From: Tricholoma matsutake
Lineage: Eukaryota; Basidiomycota; Agaricomycetes; Agaricales; Tricholomataceae
NCBI GenBank assembly: GCA_026075535.2
Contig: AP026545.1
Location: 5,704,001-5,768,000 of the forward strand
DNA length: 64,000 nucleotides
Reading direction: 5' to 3'
In this document: piece by piece, positions 32,081 through 42,532 of the stretch
How the letters are laid out: each line of letters starts with the position of its first letter
Numbering within the stretch: the stretch's first letter is position 1
Notes under the pieces: model-generated
The model's database searches: none
The model's input: the letters and a program-made list of their open reading frames with translations, nothing else
What the model was told of the DNA's origin: nothing
Made by a program: the position numbers and the translations under genes

Positions 32081-34079
32081 ATGACCGAACAGGACCGCAG
32101 CCCGACACCAAGTACGTCCGACACGGTAATATACCCCACAACGTCGTACGAGCCGTCCACTGGGTTTAGTCTCAAGCGAAGGGCATCTCCTCTATTTGAG
32201 GGACTTGAATTCGAGGATAGCCGGAAGAGGATGAAAGAAGACGATGATCCGGGACAAAGTGAGGAGTCGGGTTCAAACAAGCTCTCCATGAAGCCTAGTC
32301 TTGTGGATGAATTGGCCGAGGAACTTCAATGCGGGTGTTGTTCTGAACTCGTCTATAAGCCTGTGATCGTCGCACCCTGCCAACATTTCTTCTGTGGAAG
32401 GTTATTTCTGCGCTATCATTCTTATATACTACAATGTTGATCTCTCGATATCTATTTAGTTGCTGCGTGCTGTGGATACGTGTGAGTGTTCACATCTGAC
32501 TTATCAGTGACGCACTGGAGCTGTTGTGATACGCGTGGCCCTGCTTTGTCCGATTCCATGCTTTCCACGGACAGAAGAAGATTTGACACGCAGATCATGC
32601 AACCGATGCCGTCGATGTACAATGTTCAGCAGGCTTATTTGTCACCCTACAGAATAACGGAACAAATTGCCCTGCCTGCCGTGGGTTGACTACGATTGTT
32701 ACACCTTTTCGTGCCCTACAAGGGATCATTGATACCCTTCTTCGAGCTGCACCACACAAAGCTCGTACAGAAAGAGAACGACAACAAGCCGATGAAATAT
32801 ATCGAGGAGGCCAGTCCATGCGTGTATGTCACGATCTTCCTTTTCTTTCTCTAACTCACGCACCAATCACGCACGCAAGATTCCTGCTCCACGACAGCCT
32901 TCTCCGGAACCGGATATCAACCAAAGTGCGGAATTTGCTCGTCCGTGTCCCCACTGTGCATCGAATAACGTTTACGGATGGACCTGCCCGCAACCGATTC
33001 CTGATCCTCGCACTGATTTCGACCACGCGTGGCATCTGGATGATGGGCTACCGCCTGGTCATGCACAGTGCGGCAACTGGTAAGCCCTCGTTGCTTTGTC
33101 ACTCCAGCATGTCCTCAACTTCCGTAGCGAGAATTTGCTTGCCATTCGAGCCCCCGAAACCTCGAAATGCGATTTATGCCAAGTGCTATTCTGTGGTGTC
33201 GGTGTACAAGGTCGTTGTGAAGCTGTACCTCTCCACGCCCAACATCCACACGCGATGTCTGACATTGCTGACCTTGTTCAGTCTTCGGATGTTTATGATT
33301 GCTTCGATGGTCTTCACGTCGAGGTAAACTTTATGCTTGATTACTTGACCGCACGGAGGAAAAGACCTCAGCATATATATCGCGAGGTCTGTTGTGCTGC
33401 TTCCAATTATGACTAATAACTTCATCTTCTAAAAAACTTCAGATCATCGAGCACATCCAGTCACAGCCTAGAGGGTTTGCTCCACTGATAGAGCAGGATC
33501 TTTTCAACGACGTTCACGGCGTTCCGTCTGGGCCAGAACCAAGTCCAGAGAATCCACGTAATTCGATATGTAGGATATGCGCCACGGAGGTCCTGCTCTG
33601 GGGCCTTCGAGATTGGTGGATTAGAGAGCGTAAGAAGGGTTTGGTAGAAGACAGTAGAAAGGATTGCCCCGATGGAAGTGCATGTGACCGTCGGAAAGAA
33701 AATGGTATTTTACCCAGTTTTCCTTTCATAACTTTCTGGCTGAAGGCTGAATCATAGAACATGCGTTGGAATGTAAGTAATGTCTGTCTCCTATCTACTA
33801 TGGTCTGAACAAGTCTCTTTGCTGTCAGTCAACCATCTTTTCCCTCGTCCAATTCCGGAACCTCCGCTCGCACTCCCTTCTACCACTCTGGTGCGCCCGA
33901 GTGTAGAAGACTTCCCTGCTGAATCTTCTCAAGAGCTGTCACCAATTGGCATTATTCGGGACGAAATTTTGGCGGCATTATCTACCTCCGTCCCTCAAGC
34001 TCCAGAAGCTGCAGTAGCCAACTCACCACGTGAAACAATCAGGCGACCACTTTCCGCTCCGCGATTCCACGACCCTTGA
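32081..34079 (+). CDS. RING-finger protein with CHFR-type cysteine-rich domain (putative E3 ubiquitin ligase)
   Basis: Probably a ubiquitin ligase related to the CHFR checkpoint family. The N-terminus (MTEQDRSPTPSTSD) is acidic and disordered. The RING is split over three exons: LQCGCCSELVYKPVIVAPCQHFFCG, then SCCVLWIR, then NGTNCPACRG after a roughly 160-base intron. It is followed by a helical stretch (FRALQGIIDTLLRAAPHKARTERERQQADEIY) and the CHFR-type cysteine-rich block RPCPHCASNNVYGWTCPQPIPDP, HAWHLDDGLPPGHAQCGNCENLLA, SKCDLCQVLFCG, with IYREIIEHIQSQPRGFAPLIEQDLF. No FHA domain is visible ahead of the RING, unlike animal CHFR. An in-frame ATG at 32006 would add 25 residues. Confidence 0.8.
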
Positions 34080-34276
34080 TCATTCCGAATGCATGGTATA
34101 CACAACATAACCTCACGACCTTGTGAACGAAAGCACTATAATACAGTAATTAAAGTACATTTGACAGCAAAGATCAAACAAGTTAGGATCTAAGGAATGA
34201 AGGAGTCAATAAACCAACCATGTGTCAGCGTTCCGAGGAGACGTGCGAGAATAACGAAGAGAGAAAATAATATTGA

Positions 34277-37200
34277 TCACTGGCCCATGGCGAGCATGGT
34301 GCCAAGTACAAGTGGATGCAGTTCGCCAAGCTGTGCATTGCTGTATTGCTTTTTTAATTGCTCCTCACGTTTTCGCTTCTCCTTTTCTTTTTTCGCCTTA
34401 GCCTCCTCTTTTTTCAACACCTTTTTTAGTCTCTTCTCCTCGATCATGGCTGCTTGCGTTTCATCGGAGTGGCTATGCTTCCGACTTCTAGACAAGAAAC
34501 GTGTGAAAGAGACAGTGCTTGCGTGGCGAGGTGTCAACGGAGAATGTGAAGACACAGGAGAGTTGGACTGGTCGGAGTCAAGAGGGCGTACTGTGGAAGA
34601 TGAGGGGGTCCCGAGCTCGAGGGGTTCGAGAGGTTCAAGAGGTTCGGAAACAGCCCAACGGATGTTGGATTTTTGTTGCGGCCAGGCCTCGGGCATGCCC
34701 AGTAGTCCGTGAGTGGAATTAAATGCATCAAGGTTGTCTGAGCTGAACTGGGTATCATCCGAACATCTTTCGTCGATAATAGCAAGGTCGGAATGGCCTA
34801 ATTCAGAGACTGAGGTGAGGGGTGTGAGAGGAACAGAGGGAGCGTGATGATCGGCGGAGAGTGAACTGCGGGAGTTCGACGAAGTCAATGACGGCGGTGA
34901 GTGAAGGGAATCCGCGAAAATTCGTGAAGTACGAGATCGATTGATATAGGAAGAAGGCTCGTGATCGGAGTCGGAAAAGGTCGTTGTAGAATGGTGTGCA
35001 GAATCCAGCCTCGAAATGAGTTCACTTTTGGATGGCAGGCTAGAGGGAGATGTTTCGGGGCTCTGATGGCTTGTGTCGCCAAGGTCCGCAATATCAGACA
35101 TGAACTCTGCCAATGCTTGAATTTCAGTTTCGGTGTAAATCGAAACTATGCTCATGGGGCGGTTGTTAAGACGTGTTGATCGCCGTCGTCCAACCACGGG
35201 CAAGGGAGTTATCTGATCCTCTTCCGTTGGAGGATTTCCCCGCGAGCCTAGGCAATTCGACGTTCATTAGCTCTCTGCGAAGAAATCATTCCGGTTCGCG
35301 GCTTACTGTAACTCGCATTGCTGGTTCCAGCACTGGTCATGTTGCGAAATCGGGCGTCCGAAGTTCCTCGAGGTCTAGCAACGTTTTGCGATTCGCTTCC
35401 GGAGTTACTGCCTCCGCCACCGTTTGGTGGGCCTCCGTCATTCGCTGGACCTCCTCCAGGACCTCCGCCAGGAGGTTTGCCAGTGCCAGCGTTGTCCTTG
35501 TCCCCTCGACTCCGCGATGGGCGTTTCTGGGTATAAGACTGCAAAGAATAAATCAATGAAAGCAAGGGTTATGGTTATGGGAATAGGTTACCATGACAGT
35601 CTTTAACGCTCTAGACGTTTCATTCAGTATAGAATTGCAAGTCGTGAATAAGAATAGCAGGACATACCGAATCTGCAAACTCCGACAGCTGCATAACGTT
35701 GCTACTTCATACACGCCAACCGAAGTCGAGTTGGACAGGGCGCGGTGCATCGCATGTTTGACGAGCGACTCTAAATGTGTGATCTCATAGTTGGTAGCTA
35801 GAACCAAGAGTTGGCTCAGCACAGGTGGCGCATGCTGAAGTGGTGTTATTAAGGCCGTCGTGTAAAAGTACTGCAACAGAGCCAGGGTAATGGGGTACGG
35901 CTCGGACAGAAGGAACGAGCGTGGGGTGAGCCTTGGGTCTAGGCGCGGTGCTTTATCAAGGAGCGTGCCAGGAAGCTCAGGAAGCCCAACGTGCGTGGAG
36001 GACGGAGGTAGGTTCTCGAGCGTGTTTTTTGCGGTCTGCATGAATCTCGCCCGTTGCTCTTTGAACCACGGCCAACGCTCCTCGAGAACGACGCGAGAGC
36101 ACGTGAGTTTGCGGCCATCATCGCAGATGATCTCAAAGTCGGTTACTACGCGTTCTTCCAGTGCCGCAAGGCCAAGCTCTTGCATCGTGATATCCAACTT
36201 GAGTGATGGAGGTTGGTATATTCCAAAGGCCTCTAGGTCAACGACGGCAACATGGTCCCAGCTGAGAAGGCGTCGGTTATAGTCATCGACGAGATTACCA
36301 TTGCGGTTCCCAAAGATGAGGAAGCGGTTGCCCTCTGGCCAAAGACAACCCCGGAACCAGGAACCGCTTTCAACGGCCTTCCCGGGTTCAATTCGTGACC
36401 ATGCCATCGTCTGCAGATCAAGAACCCATATGGAAAAAGACTGGTAGCTGTGCGCCAGGTAGGTTCCGGCGATGATCAAGTGGGTTCCTAGGATGGCGCC
36501 GGTAGGGAAGCGGAGACCAGGGGGGAAATTCGCTCCATTCATGGCAGACGATCGGTCCTGGATGGTGAAGTCGGTATCGGGAAGAGGAGAGAATACCTCG
36601 AGTTCCCGTTTAACGTCCGTGAACTAGACAAAATGGTCAACGACGGTAGATATTGGGAATAGAGACGTACATTGTAATTACTGTATAGATAGATGTCGCT
36701 CGGATGATCATCGGTAGGCGGGGCAGAGTATGGTTGGTGCGTTAGTGATTCCGAAGGCGTGTACTCCGGGGAAGATGGAGAGTCCATATCTGGTCCAAAA
36801 CGCTGACCTGGAGGCCCCAGTGTTGACGCAGACTGAGAGTTTCGGATCTCTTCTTGAGGAAAGCGGACGGCTGTTGTAGAGCAGACGGCGACACTGCGAT
36901 ACGTACCGCAATGGCGGGGGTAGTCACGTCGTTGAACCCAGGCCTTGCCAACCAGATCATAGACGCAGACGTCATCAAGCCACGTGTTATTGAAGTCCTG
37001 ACCACCGATGACGAAAAGACGGTCAGCAGTGACGGAAGAGAGATGAGCGTAACGCGCTCGGGGAATAAGCGAATCCGAGGCTGGAACAGATGATTGCACA
37101 TCTGGCAGCCAGTGTCGTGTGGCAAGGTCAAAAAAGCGCACGTCATTCAAGACGCATAACTCGTCCGGGTTGACGGAGTCCGGCTGATTGCTCATGCCAC

Positions 37201-37630
37201 CAAAAATGATCAGCTGGTTGTCCCCTAAATTAGCGGGTAAGCGCACAACAGAAATATCACAGGGAATATAGGTTACAGGTATCTGCGCTGTGAAAGTAAC
37301 GCGCTCTAGGAACGTCGTCTTCCGCGGATATTGATATTTTCTCCCAGTTGAAGGTCTCGAGGTCAAACTCGTACAAGTCTGACACCATCTTTCGCTCTGT
37401 AACCAAGCGACCGCCCTGTGAGAGCTGAGTTGGAGGGCATACGTAACACGATCGAGACGCTCACGAAAAGATACATCTTGGAACCCACGACAATCGTTGA
37501 TGCACCCTACAGAGTGATAGAGTGAGTGCTTGAAGATAAGTATAAACGCCATAAGTACCACAAGTTTGGCAGGGACATCTCCTGTGGTCTTTCGACAAAA
37601 GGTGGTCAAATCGTAGATGGAATGAAGCAT
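34277..37630 (-). CDS. Kelch beta-propeller / BTB-like protein with Gly-rich and Ser-rich C-terminal tail
   Basis: Probably a scaffold or adaptor; possibly comparable to fungal kelch proteins of Ras or polarity pathways such as fission yeast Ral2, which is a guess from architecture. The start ATG at 37630 gives MLHSIYDLTTFCRKTTGDVPAKLV, then GASTIVVGSKMYLFGGRLVTERKM across two introns. Kelch motifs include FHSADTWDNQLIIFGGMSNQ, YAHLSSVTADRLFVIGGQD and ILGTHLIIAGTYLAH. A BTB-like segment follows (TDFEIICDDGRKLTCSRVVLEERWPWF; LQYFYTTALITP; LLVLATNYEITHLESLVKHAMHRAL, about 35700-36150). The C-terminus is Gly/Pro-rich (35350-35480), then Ser-rich, and ends in a Lys/Glu helix (KKVLKKEEAKAKKEKEKRKREEQLKKQ) before the stop at 34277. 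It is convergent with the CHFR-like gene. Confidence 0.8.
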
Positions 37631-37886
37631 GAGGATATGGAACAGAATAAAGCTGAAATATCAAGCTACCAACTCGAGGGACATGAAGGTCTAGTGCGCG
37701 TTTATCCGTAGTTATGATGGAGATCGGCAAAATCCTTTGATAGCACGAGGACGCGTTCATGTGACTCTTCCACGTATATCATGTCACGTCATATGTCACA
37801 TCTGTAACGCGATTGATGGCCCTGTTGATTCCAAACAGAAATGCTTCTGGTTTACGATTTCCCTAGTCTCCTTTCGTACACTTCGC

Positions 37887-38635
37887 ATGGATCGAAACAT
37901 TTCCAACGATCTCAATATCACCACTCATCGTCAATATGCGAGCAAAGATAGTCTCTCTTCTCACACTGTCGCACCATCTCCCTTGGATCAGTTTCGTACA
38001 TGGTTTACAGAGGCGGTAGAGGGCGGGATCGTCCAAGAACCAGAAGCGATGTCCTTATCTACAGCCACTCCAGACGGTATACCCTCTGCTCGCATGGTTC
38101 TCTTCAAACATCTCGATTCTCGTGGCTTCGTGTTCTTCACAAACTATACCTCTCGGAAATCCCAGGAACTTATCGCCAATCCCAACGCTGCACTTGTATT
38201 TTATTGGAAAGAAATACATCGGTCGGTCAGGGTGCTTGGCACAGTAGAAAAGGTGGATAGATTGCAGAGTGAAGAGTATTTCAATAGTAGACCACTGGGC
38301 AGTCGTTTAGGAGCTTGGGCAAGTAGACAGAGTTCCGTCGTTGGTGAAGGGGAAGTGAATGCTCGTTTTCTCCAACTTGAGCAACGGTACGGTGTTCAAG
38401 CGGGTGCCGATCCGGTCGATATACCCTTACCTGATTTCTGGGGCGGGTGGAGAGTGGTCCCAAAGTCCGTATTCTATCTTGATCAGATCATAATCAAAAG
38501 CTCAATCAACCTATTAGTGAGATAGAGTTTTGGAGTGGGAAACCATCTCGTTTACACGATCGTGTTCGGTATCTTCGCTTACAAGGTTCTCCCGCCGACA
38601 AGCCAACATGGAAAATCGACAGACTTGCCCCCTAA
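37887..38635 (+). CDS. PDX3: Pyridoxamine 5'-phosphate oxidase (Pdx3)
   Basis: Pdx3 oxidises pyridoxine or pyridoxamine 5'-phosphate to pyridoxal 5'-phosphate using FMN and O2, the last step of vitamin B6 synthesis and salvage. Two exons (37887-38464 and 38518-38635) encode 231 residues, the usual size. Visible family features: [47 protein letters not shown] with SRKSQEL (FMN phosphate contacts), [30 protein letters not shown], and the C-terminal signature FWGGWRVVP ... [18 protein letters not shown] followed by RLAP at the terminus. The ATG at 37887 is preferred over the in-frame 37737, which would add a non-conserved segment. Confidence 0.95.
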
Positions 38636-38744
38636 TGCTTGCTTCTTCATCTATTTGTCTTCCCCACCGGAAGCACGGACTTGTAATATATAGAATATCA
38701 ACGATCGTCAAAACTATCTTTGCTCAGTTTAACCATTCACATCT

Positions 38745-40017
38745 TCACTGGATGAGCCCCTTGGCGGCGTTCCAACATGCTTTTGACCATTTCTCAAATG
38801 CCTCCTTGGTCGCTTTCTCGTCCCCGCGTGCCCAATGTGTCAGAGCCTCACCTTGCAATGCTCGACCGAACGAAAATGATAATGCAGGAAGACGTGAAAA
38901 TGGCGATGATGGAGACGATGAATTAACAAGCGCATTTACCGCAGCTAGGTTTCCCGTAGCAGTCGACGATGACAATCCACCTAAAGTACATGAGACGGAC
39001 ATACACAACGAGAGATAATTGCATACCCGATAGGAAGACGACACCAGGAACCGCAGAAGGTACAGAGCGAGAAATCAATGTCGCAGTGGCTAGTGCAATT
39101 TCTTCAGGGGTCACTTGTGCTCGGGATGGGTGCTTGAGTCCAGGTTGAGGGAACGAGGGTTTGAGGAGAGAACCTATCACCCAAACGACGTCAATGAACA
39201 TCTCATCGTGGTCAACATCGCCTTACCTTCCAACAGAACACCATGGGCAAGACAACGCGCATAGATCAGAGAAATCGCCTTATGATGCACCTCTGTGCTC
39301 CTCGCCAAGTCCGCATCTGCAGAAAACTCCACATCTGGCTCTACAATCGGGACGAGCCCCGCCTGCTGGCTGATCGCCGCATACTGCGCCAACGTCTCCG
39401 CCTGCACCTCCAGCGATGCTTGCGTAGGGAGCCCCTCCGCCGCACTGGTACAAGCAATCGGGACACGGAACTTGGAGAATCTAGCTCCGGCGATGCGTGA
39501 GGCCTGCAACTTGGGGAGCAGCCCGTCAAGGCCTTCCACAATGAACTCAGACGGGGAGTTGGGGAAGGACCGGAGCTCGCCGTTCGCACGGACGCCTGGG
39601 ATGATGCCCTTGTCTGAGAGGAGTGGTGCGAGCTTGAAATCAAGGAGTGTCTCGGAATAGAGGATCACGCCGGATATGTATTCTGTTTGCAATGAGCGAT
39701 AAAATGGGGAGTGCAAGTATAGACTGACCATTGGATATCGATTCATATGAACCCACTCTCCATCGCTTCCGCTGATCATTGAGCTCCTCTTCTGACTTCT
39801 TCTGGCCTTTGTTCGCGTCGAGCATGGCTGCAATGACCTCAGGAGCTTCGTCAGTTGCATAGATGCCCTTGCCACGGGGGTTGACTAGAGCATGGGCCGT
39901 GTCTATGAGCTCACGGGCGACAGATGGTGAGTGATAAGGATACAAAAAGACATCCGTATACTTCGAAGCGAGATCTGGAGTATAGAAGAGATTGGTGGGG
40001 GCACTGTTTAGAGCCAT
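38745..40017 (-). CDS. Class I fructose-bisphosphate aldolase
   Basis: This predicted enzyme cleaves fructose 1,6-bisphosphate by a Schiff-base mechanism. The N-terminal exon has ELIDTAHALVNPRGKGIYATDEA, corresponding to GKGILAADE in animal aldolases. Later exons give YISGVILYSETLL, GIIPGVRAN (the KVD region of animals is altered), EGLDGLLPKL, ARFSKFRVPIA, and GLVPIVEPDVEF. The Schiff-base lysine is in LLEGSLLKPSFPQPG, formed across an intron near 39180-39235, so the active site is intact. The C-terminus has RSVPSAVPGVVFLSGG, then FGRALQGEALTHWARGD and a final KGLIQ rather than the animal C-terminal tyrosine. Fungal glycolysis normally uses class II, zinc-dependent aldolase, so this is likely an extra isozyme. 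Confidence 0.92.
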
Positions 40018-40221
40018 GATAGAGATCGCAAGTTAGAATCTACGGAGTGCACCATAAGTGAGACTTTGTACACGTGTGTCTTTGAAATCGTTATATTCTC
40101 GGTAAGATCACCTGCGACTTCCTTCCTGCATCCAACGGCCCGTCTCCACCGAGCTTCACGGAAAACCGGCTCTCCGTCATCGATGGTCAACCTGCCTTAG
40201 ACCAGCTGCGCGCCAGAAATA

Positions 40222-40684
40222 TTAACTGTGGTGCCAAGAGTTCTCAGGCGTTCGCGGTGGCAGGGGTTTTTCATCAACCTGCAGGATCTTCTGCTCCTCA
40301 GGTGAGAGTGTGAAGAAGGCTGCCTTTTGCTTGGCAACCCAACGGCGTGCCTGCGATATACTGAGTAAGGAATGGACGATAACAAAAGAATCAAAGAACG
40401 TACTGGTTGGAACACATGTTCCCTCTCCCCGAAGTCGTGAAAGAATATGCCATAAATTGCAACAGCTGGTACCGGTATTGCTTTTCAGAAAATTAATCAG
40501 GACTAGAAGCAGTGAAATTTTTACATGGTATCAAGGTATAAGATAGCAATCTAGAGGTGTTATATAGCCATGGGGGTCGGAAGTCGCCGTCATCCCTAGG
40601 GATTCGGTGTACTTTTGTTGCTAGCGATCTTGAGAGAGATGAAGAGCGCAGGATGGACAATGATAATGGCCTGAGAAATGCCAT
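40222..40684 (-). CDS. Small predicted mitochondrial single-span membrane protein, function unknown
   Basis: Three exons (40684-40525, 40480-40404, 40350-40222) splice into exactly 122 codons. The N-terminus MAFLRPLSLSILRSSSLSRSLATKVH is a textbook mitochondrial targeting sequence: Arg/Ser/Leu-rich with no acidic residue. It is followed by RPPWLYNTSRLLSYTLIPSIPVPAVAIYGIFF, which contains one membrane span, and then a soluble tail with HDFGEREHVFQPARRWV and LSPEEQKILQVDEKPLPPRTPENSW. That layout resembles supernumerary respiratory-chain subunits or assembly factors, but I cannot name the family. The two joins restore one continuous frame. It is head to head with the next gene, with start codons 116 bases apart. 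Confidence 0.75.
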
Positions 40685-40799
40685 GCTAATTGTGTATGAG
40701 CTCGCTCGGAGAAAGCTGCGACAGTACTTCGACGAAATTGACTGAACAACAAAAAATTCTATTGCCTGAACGCTCACGCGCTCACGGCAGATACCGATC

Positions 40800-41247
40800 A
40801 TGGAAAGAAAAGAAACTGTCTTATCCGCTAGTACAGAACAACAACTGGATGAAATAACGGGACGACTTCTTCAACAGCGCGATGCATGCATGGAGTGGAC
40901 TTCACATTCCACTGAGAGAGAAGACGAGAAAGACATGAGGCGGCTCGAAAAAAAGGCGAGATGCGGGGATTTGTATGGACAGATGGAGAAGCTTAGAATG
41001 GATGGGGAGAGTCTTCGGAAGACAGTTGACATTTTGTCGGCGCAGGCGGTAGGTGCGGGCTTAATCCAGTCGGTTGTTGCCAGCGCTATGCAACTGATCC
41101 AGAATACATATATCATGACCAGATGACAGTTTGATGGAAATCATTCAGCAGCACCATCAGAAGCGTATGGCGGAGCTCGTTGCTTTCCTTGAAGGTGCGT
41201 TTGTATTCAAATATGGAGCTGATCAATTTGTTATGCAAGTTGCGTAG
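40800..41247 (+). CDS. Small coiled-coil protein, function unknown
   Basis: Exon 40800-41052 joins exon 41123 onward (phase 1, GTGCGG donor). The product is almost wholly helical and charged (STEQQLDEITGRLLQQRDAC, EREDEKDMRRLEKKARCG, LYGQMEKLRMDGESL), ending LMEIIQQHHQKRMAELVAFLE. A second candidate intron (41195-41239) is 45 bases and stop-free, so splicing it gives 110 residues and keeping it gives 125, with the same stop at 41247. Size and coiled coil resemble small kinetochore or tethering subunits, but no family is recognised. Confidence 0.6.
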
Positions 41248-41353
41248 AGTTGCGTTCGCGAAGAAAGATAGCCTAGGTACTGGCTGGGAAAGATTGGATA
41301 TTTTGGTTCTCGTCGTCTCAGTACCAGCGTACGTTTGTTGCAAGTGATCGCGT

Positions 41354-41525
41354 TTACGTGTTGTCCATGATCAAGTCGAGAATCATTTCCCGGTATTCGA
41401 GATTGGCGGATTCTAGCGTGCGCATTGCGCAGGGTAAACGGAGGAACTCGCGGTGCACCTGGAGAAGAAGTTCAACGTTCAACAACGGAGGTGACGCCGA
41501 CCCAGGCTCAAACTGAGGAGCGAAC
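41354..41525 (-). pseudogene. Coding-like terminal fragment beside a foldback element
   Basis: Reading on the minus strand, 57 codons are open from just after a possible acceptor (catag, 41526) to a TAA at 41356-41354. The translation is protein-like (PPLLNVELLLQVHREFLRLP, MRTLESANLEYREMILDLIM). Upstream on this strand there are only about 45 bases before the foldback element starts at 41572, and no recognised 5' exon. It may be a gene cut by the insertion, the last exon of a gene with the element in an intron, or chance. Confidence 0.4.
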
Positions 41526-41571
41526 TATGCCATCGACCCTTTGGTAAGATCAACTACAAAGGACAAAGTTA

Positions 41572-41858
41572 CTATATCGCCCAATTGGTCTGAAATCTCC
41601 CAGGGAGTCTGAAATTCAATTTCTACATTTTATCTGCTTGCGCAATCCCCCCGGAGTTTTACGGGATCTAATTGACCAGTAGTAACGGATGTATGTATGA
41701 TTTCACTAAGGAATACAAGCTGTGGAAGCAGTCGAGAAACAGTAGCCGGAGTGATCAAACAGTGATACAAATGAAAATGTCTTGTTCACCATAGCAAAAA
41801 TCACTCCCAAAGCCCGAAAAAATTTTACAGGACACCTACACTAGACCAAACTACGGTA
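41572..41858 (+). repeat. Left arm of foldback element
   Basis: This 287-base arm is complementary without gaps to 42146-42432. Confidence 0.93.
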
Positions 41859-42145
41859 ACACACTCTCTTCAAGTCTCCGGGGTGGTGAGCCCATGTTCA
41901 AGAGCGAGGAGAGACAGCGTGACAAAACTCATCGAAATTCAAGGTCCGCCCAGAAACAGTATGTAGTGCACGCGCTTTACATTTGCTTGTGATTTCTCGT
42001 GCCTCAAGCATCTCGAGCCACTTGCCGTTGAGCCGGCCAGTGGACATTCAATTTTACCGTGACAAAGTGTGACAAAATTGACAGTGTCCCTTCATCGCTC
42101 TCGAACATGGGCACAACACCCCCCGGAGATTTGCAGAGAGCATAC

Positions 42146-42432
42146 TACCGTAGTCTGGTATAGTGTAGGTGTCCTGTCAAATTTTTTCGGGCTTTGGGAG
42201 TGGTTTTTGCCATGGTGAACAAGACATTTTCATTTGTATCACTGTTTGATCACTCCGGCTACTGTTTCTCGACTGCTTCCACAGCTTGTATTCCTTAGTG
42301 AAATCATACATACATCCGTTACTACTGGTCAATTAGATCCCGTAAAACTCCGGGGGGATTGCGCAAGCAGATAAAATGTAGAAATTGAATTTCAGACTCC
42401 CTGGGAGATTTCAGACCAATTGGGCGATATAG
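42146..42432 (-). repeat. Right arm of foldback element
   Basis: This 287-base arm is complementary without gaps to 41572-41858. Confidence 0.93.
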
Positions 42433-42532
42433 TAAGCTGAATCGCGCGCGTCCCGTGTCACGTGAGAGACGAACGCGCTCACGTTTTTGTTCCGAATTCC
42501 GTTAGATACTTACCGTCAACTCGTTCCGGAGA

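Larger units (their letters stand above)
41572..42432. mobile_element. Foldback (long terminal inverted repeat) MITE, 861 bases, flanked by TA
   Basis: The element starts CTATATCGCCCAATTGG and ends with its complement, with TA on both sides (41570-41571 and 42433-42434), as for Tc1/mariner-type target sites. The outer 287 bases of each side form an ungapped inverted repeat. Comparing by eye, about the first 225 bases are identical and about five mismatches fall in the inner 60. Weaker pairing continues inward (for example 41891-41907 with 42095-42111), leaving a loop of about 100 bases. There is no open frame of transposase size, so it is non-autonomous. It lies about 100 bases before the start of the Scm3-like gene. 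Confidence 0.93.

Noticed and set aside
35890..36282. 130-codon plus-strand frame
   Set aside because: It is the antisense shadow of the BTB-containing exon of the kelch gene.
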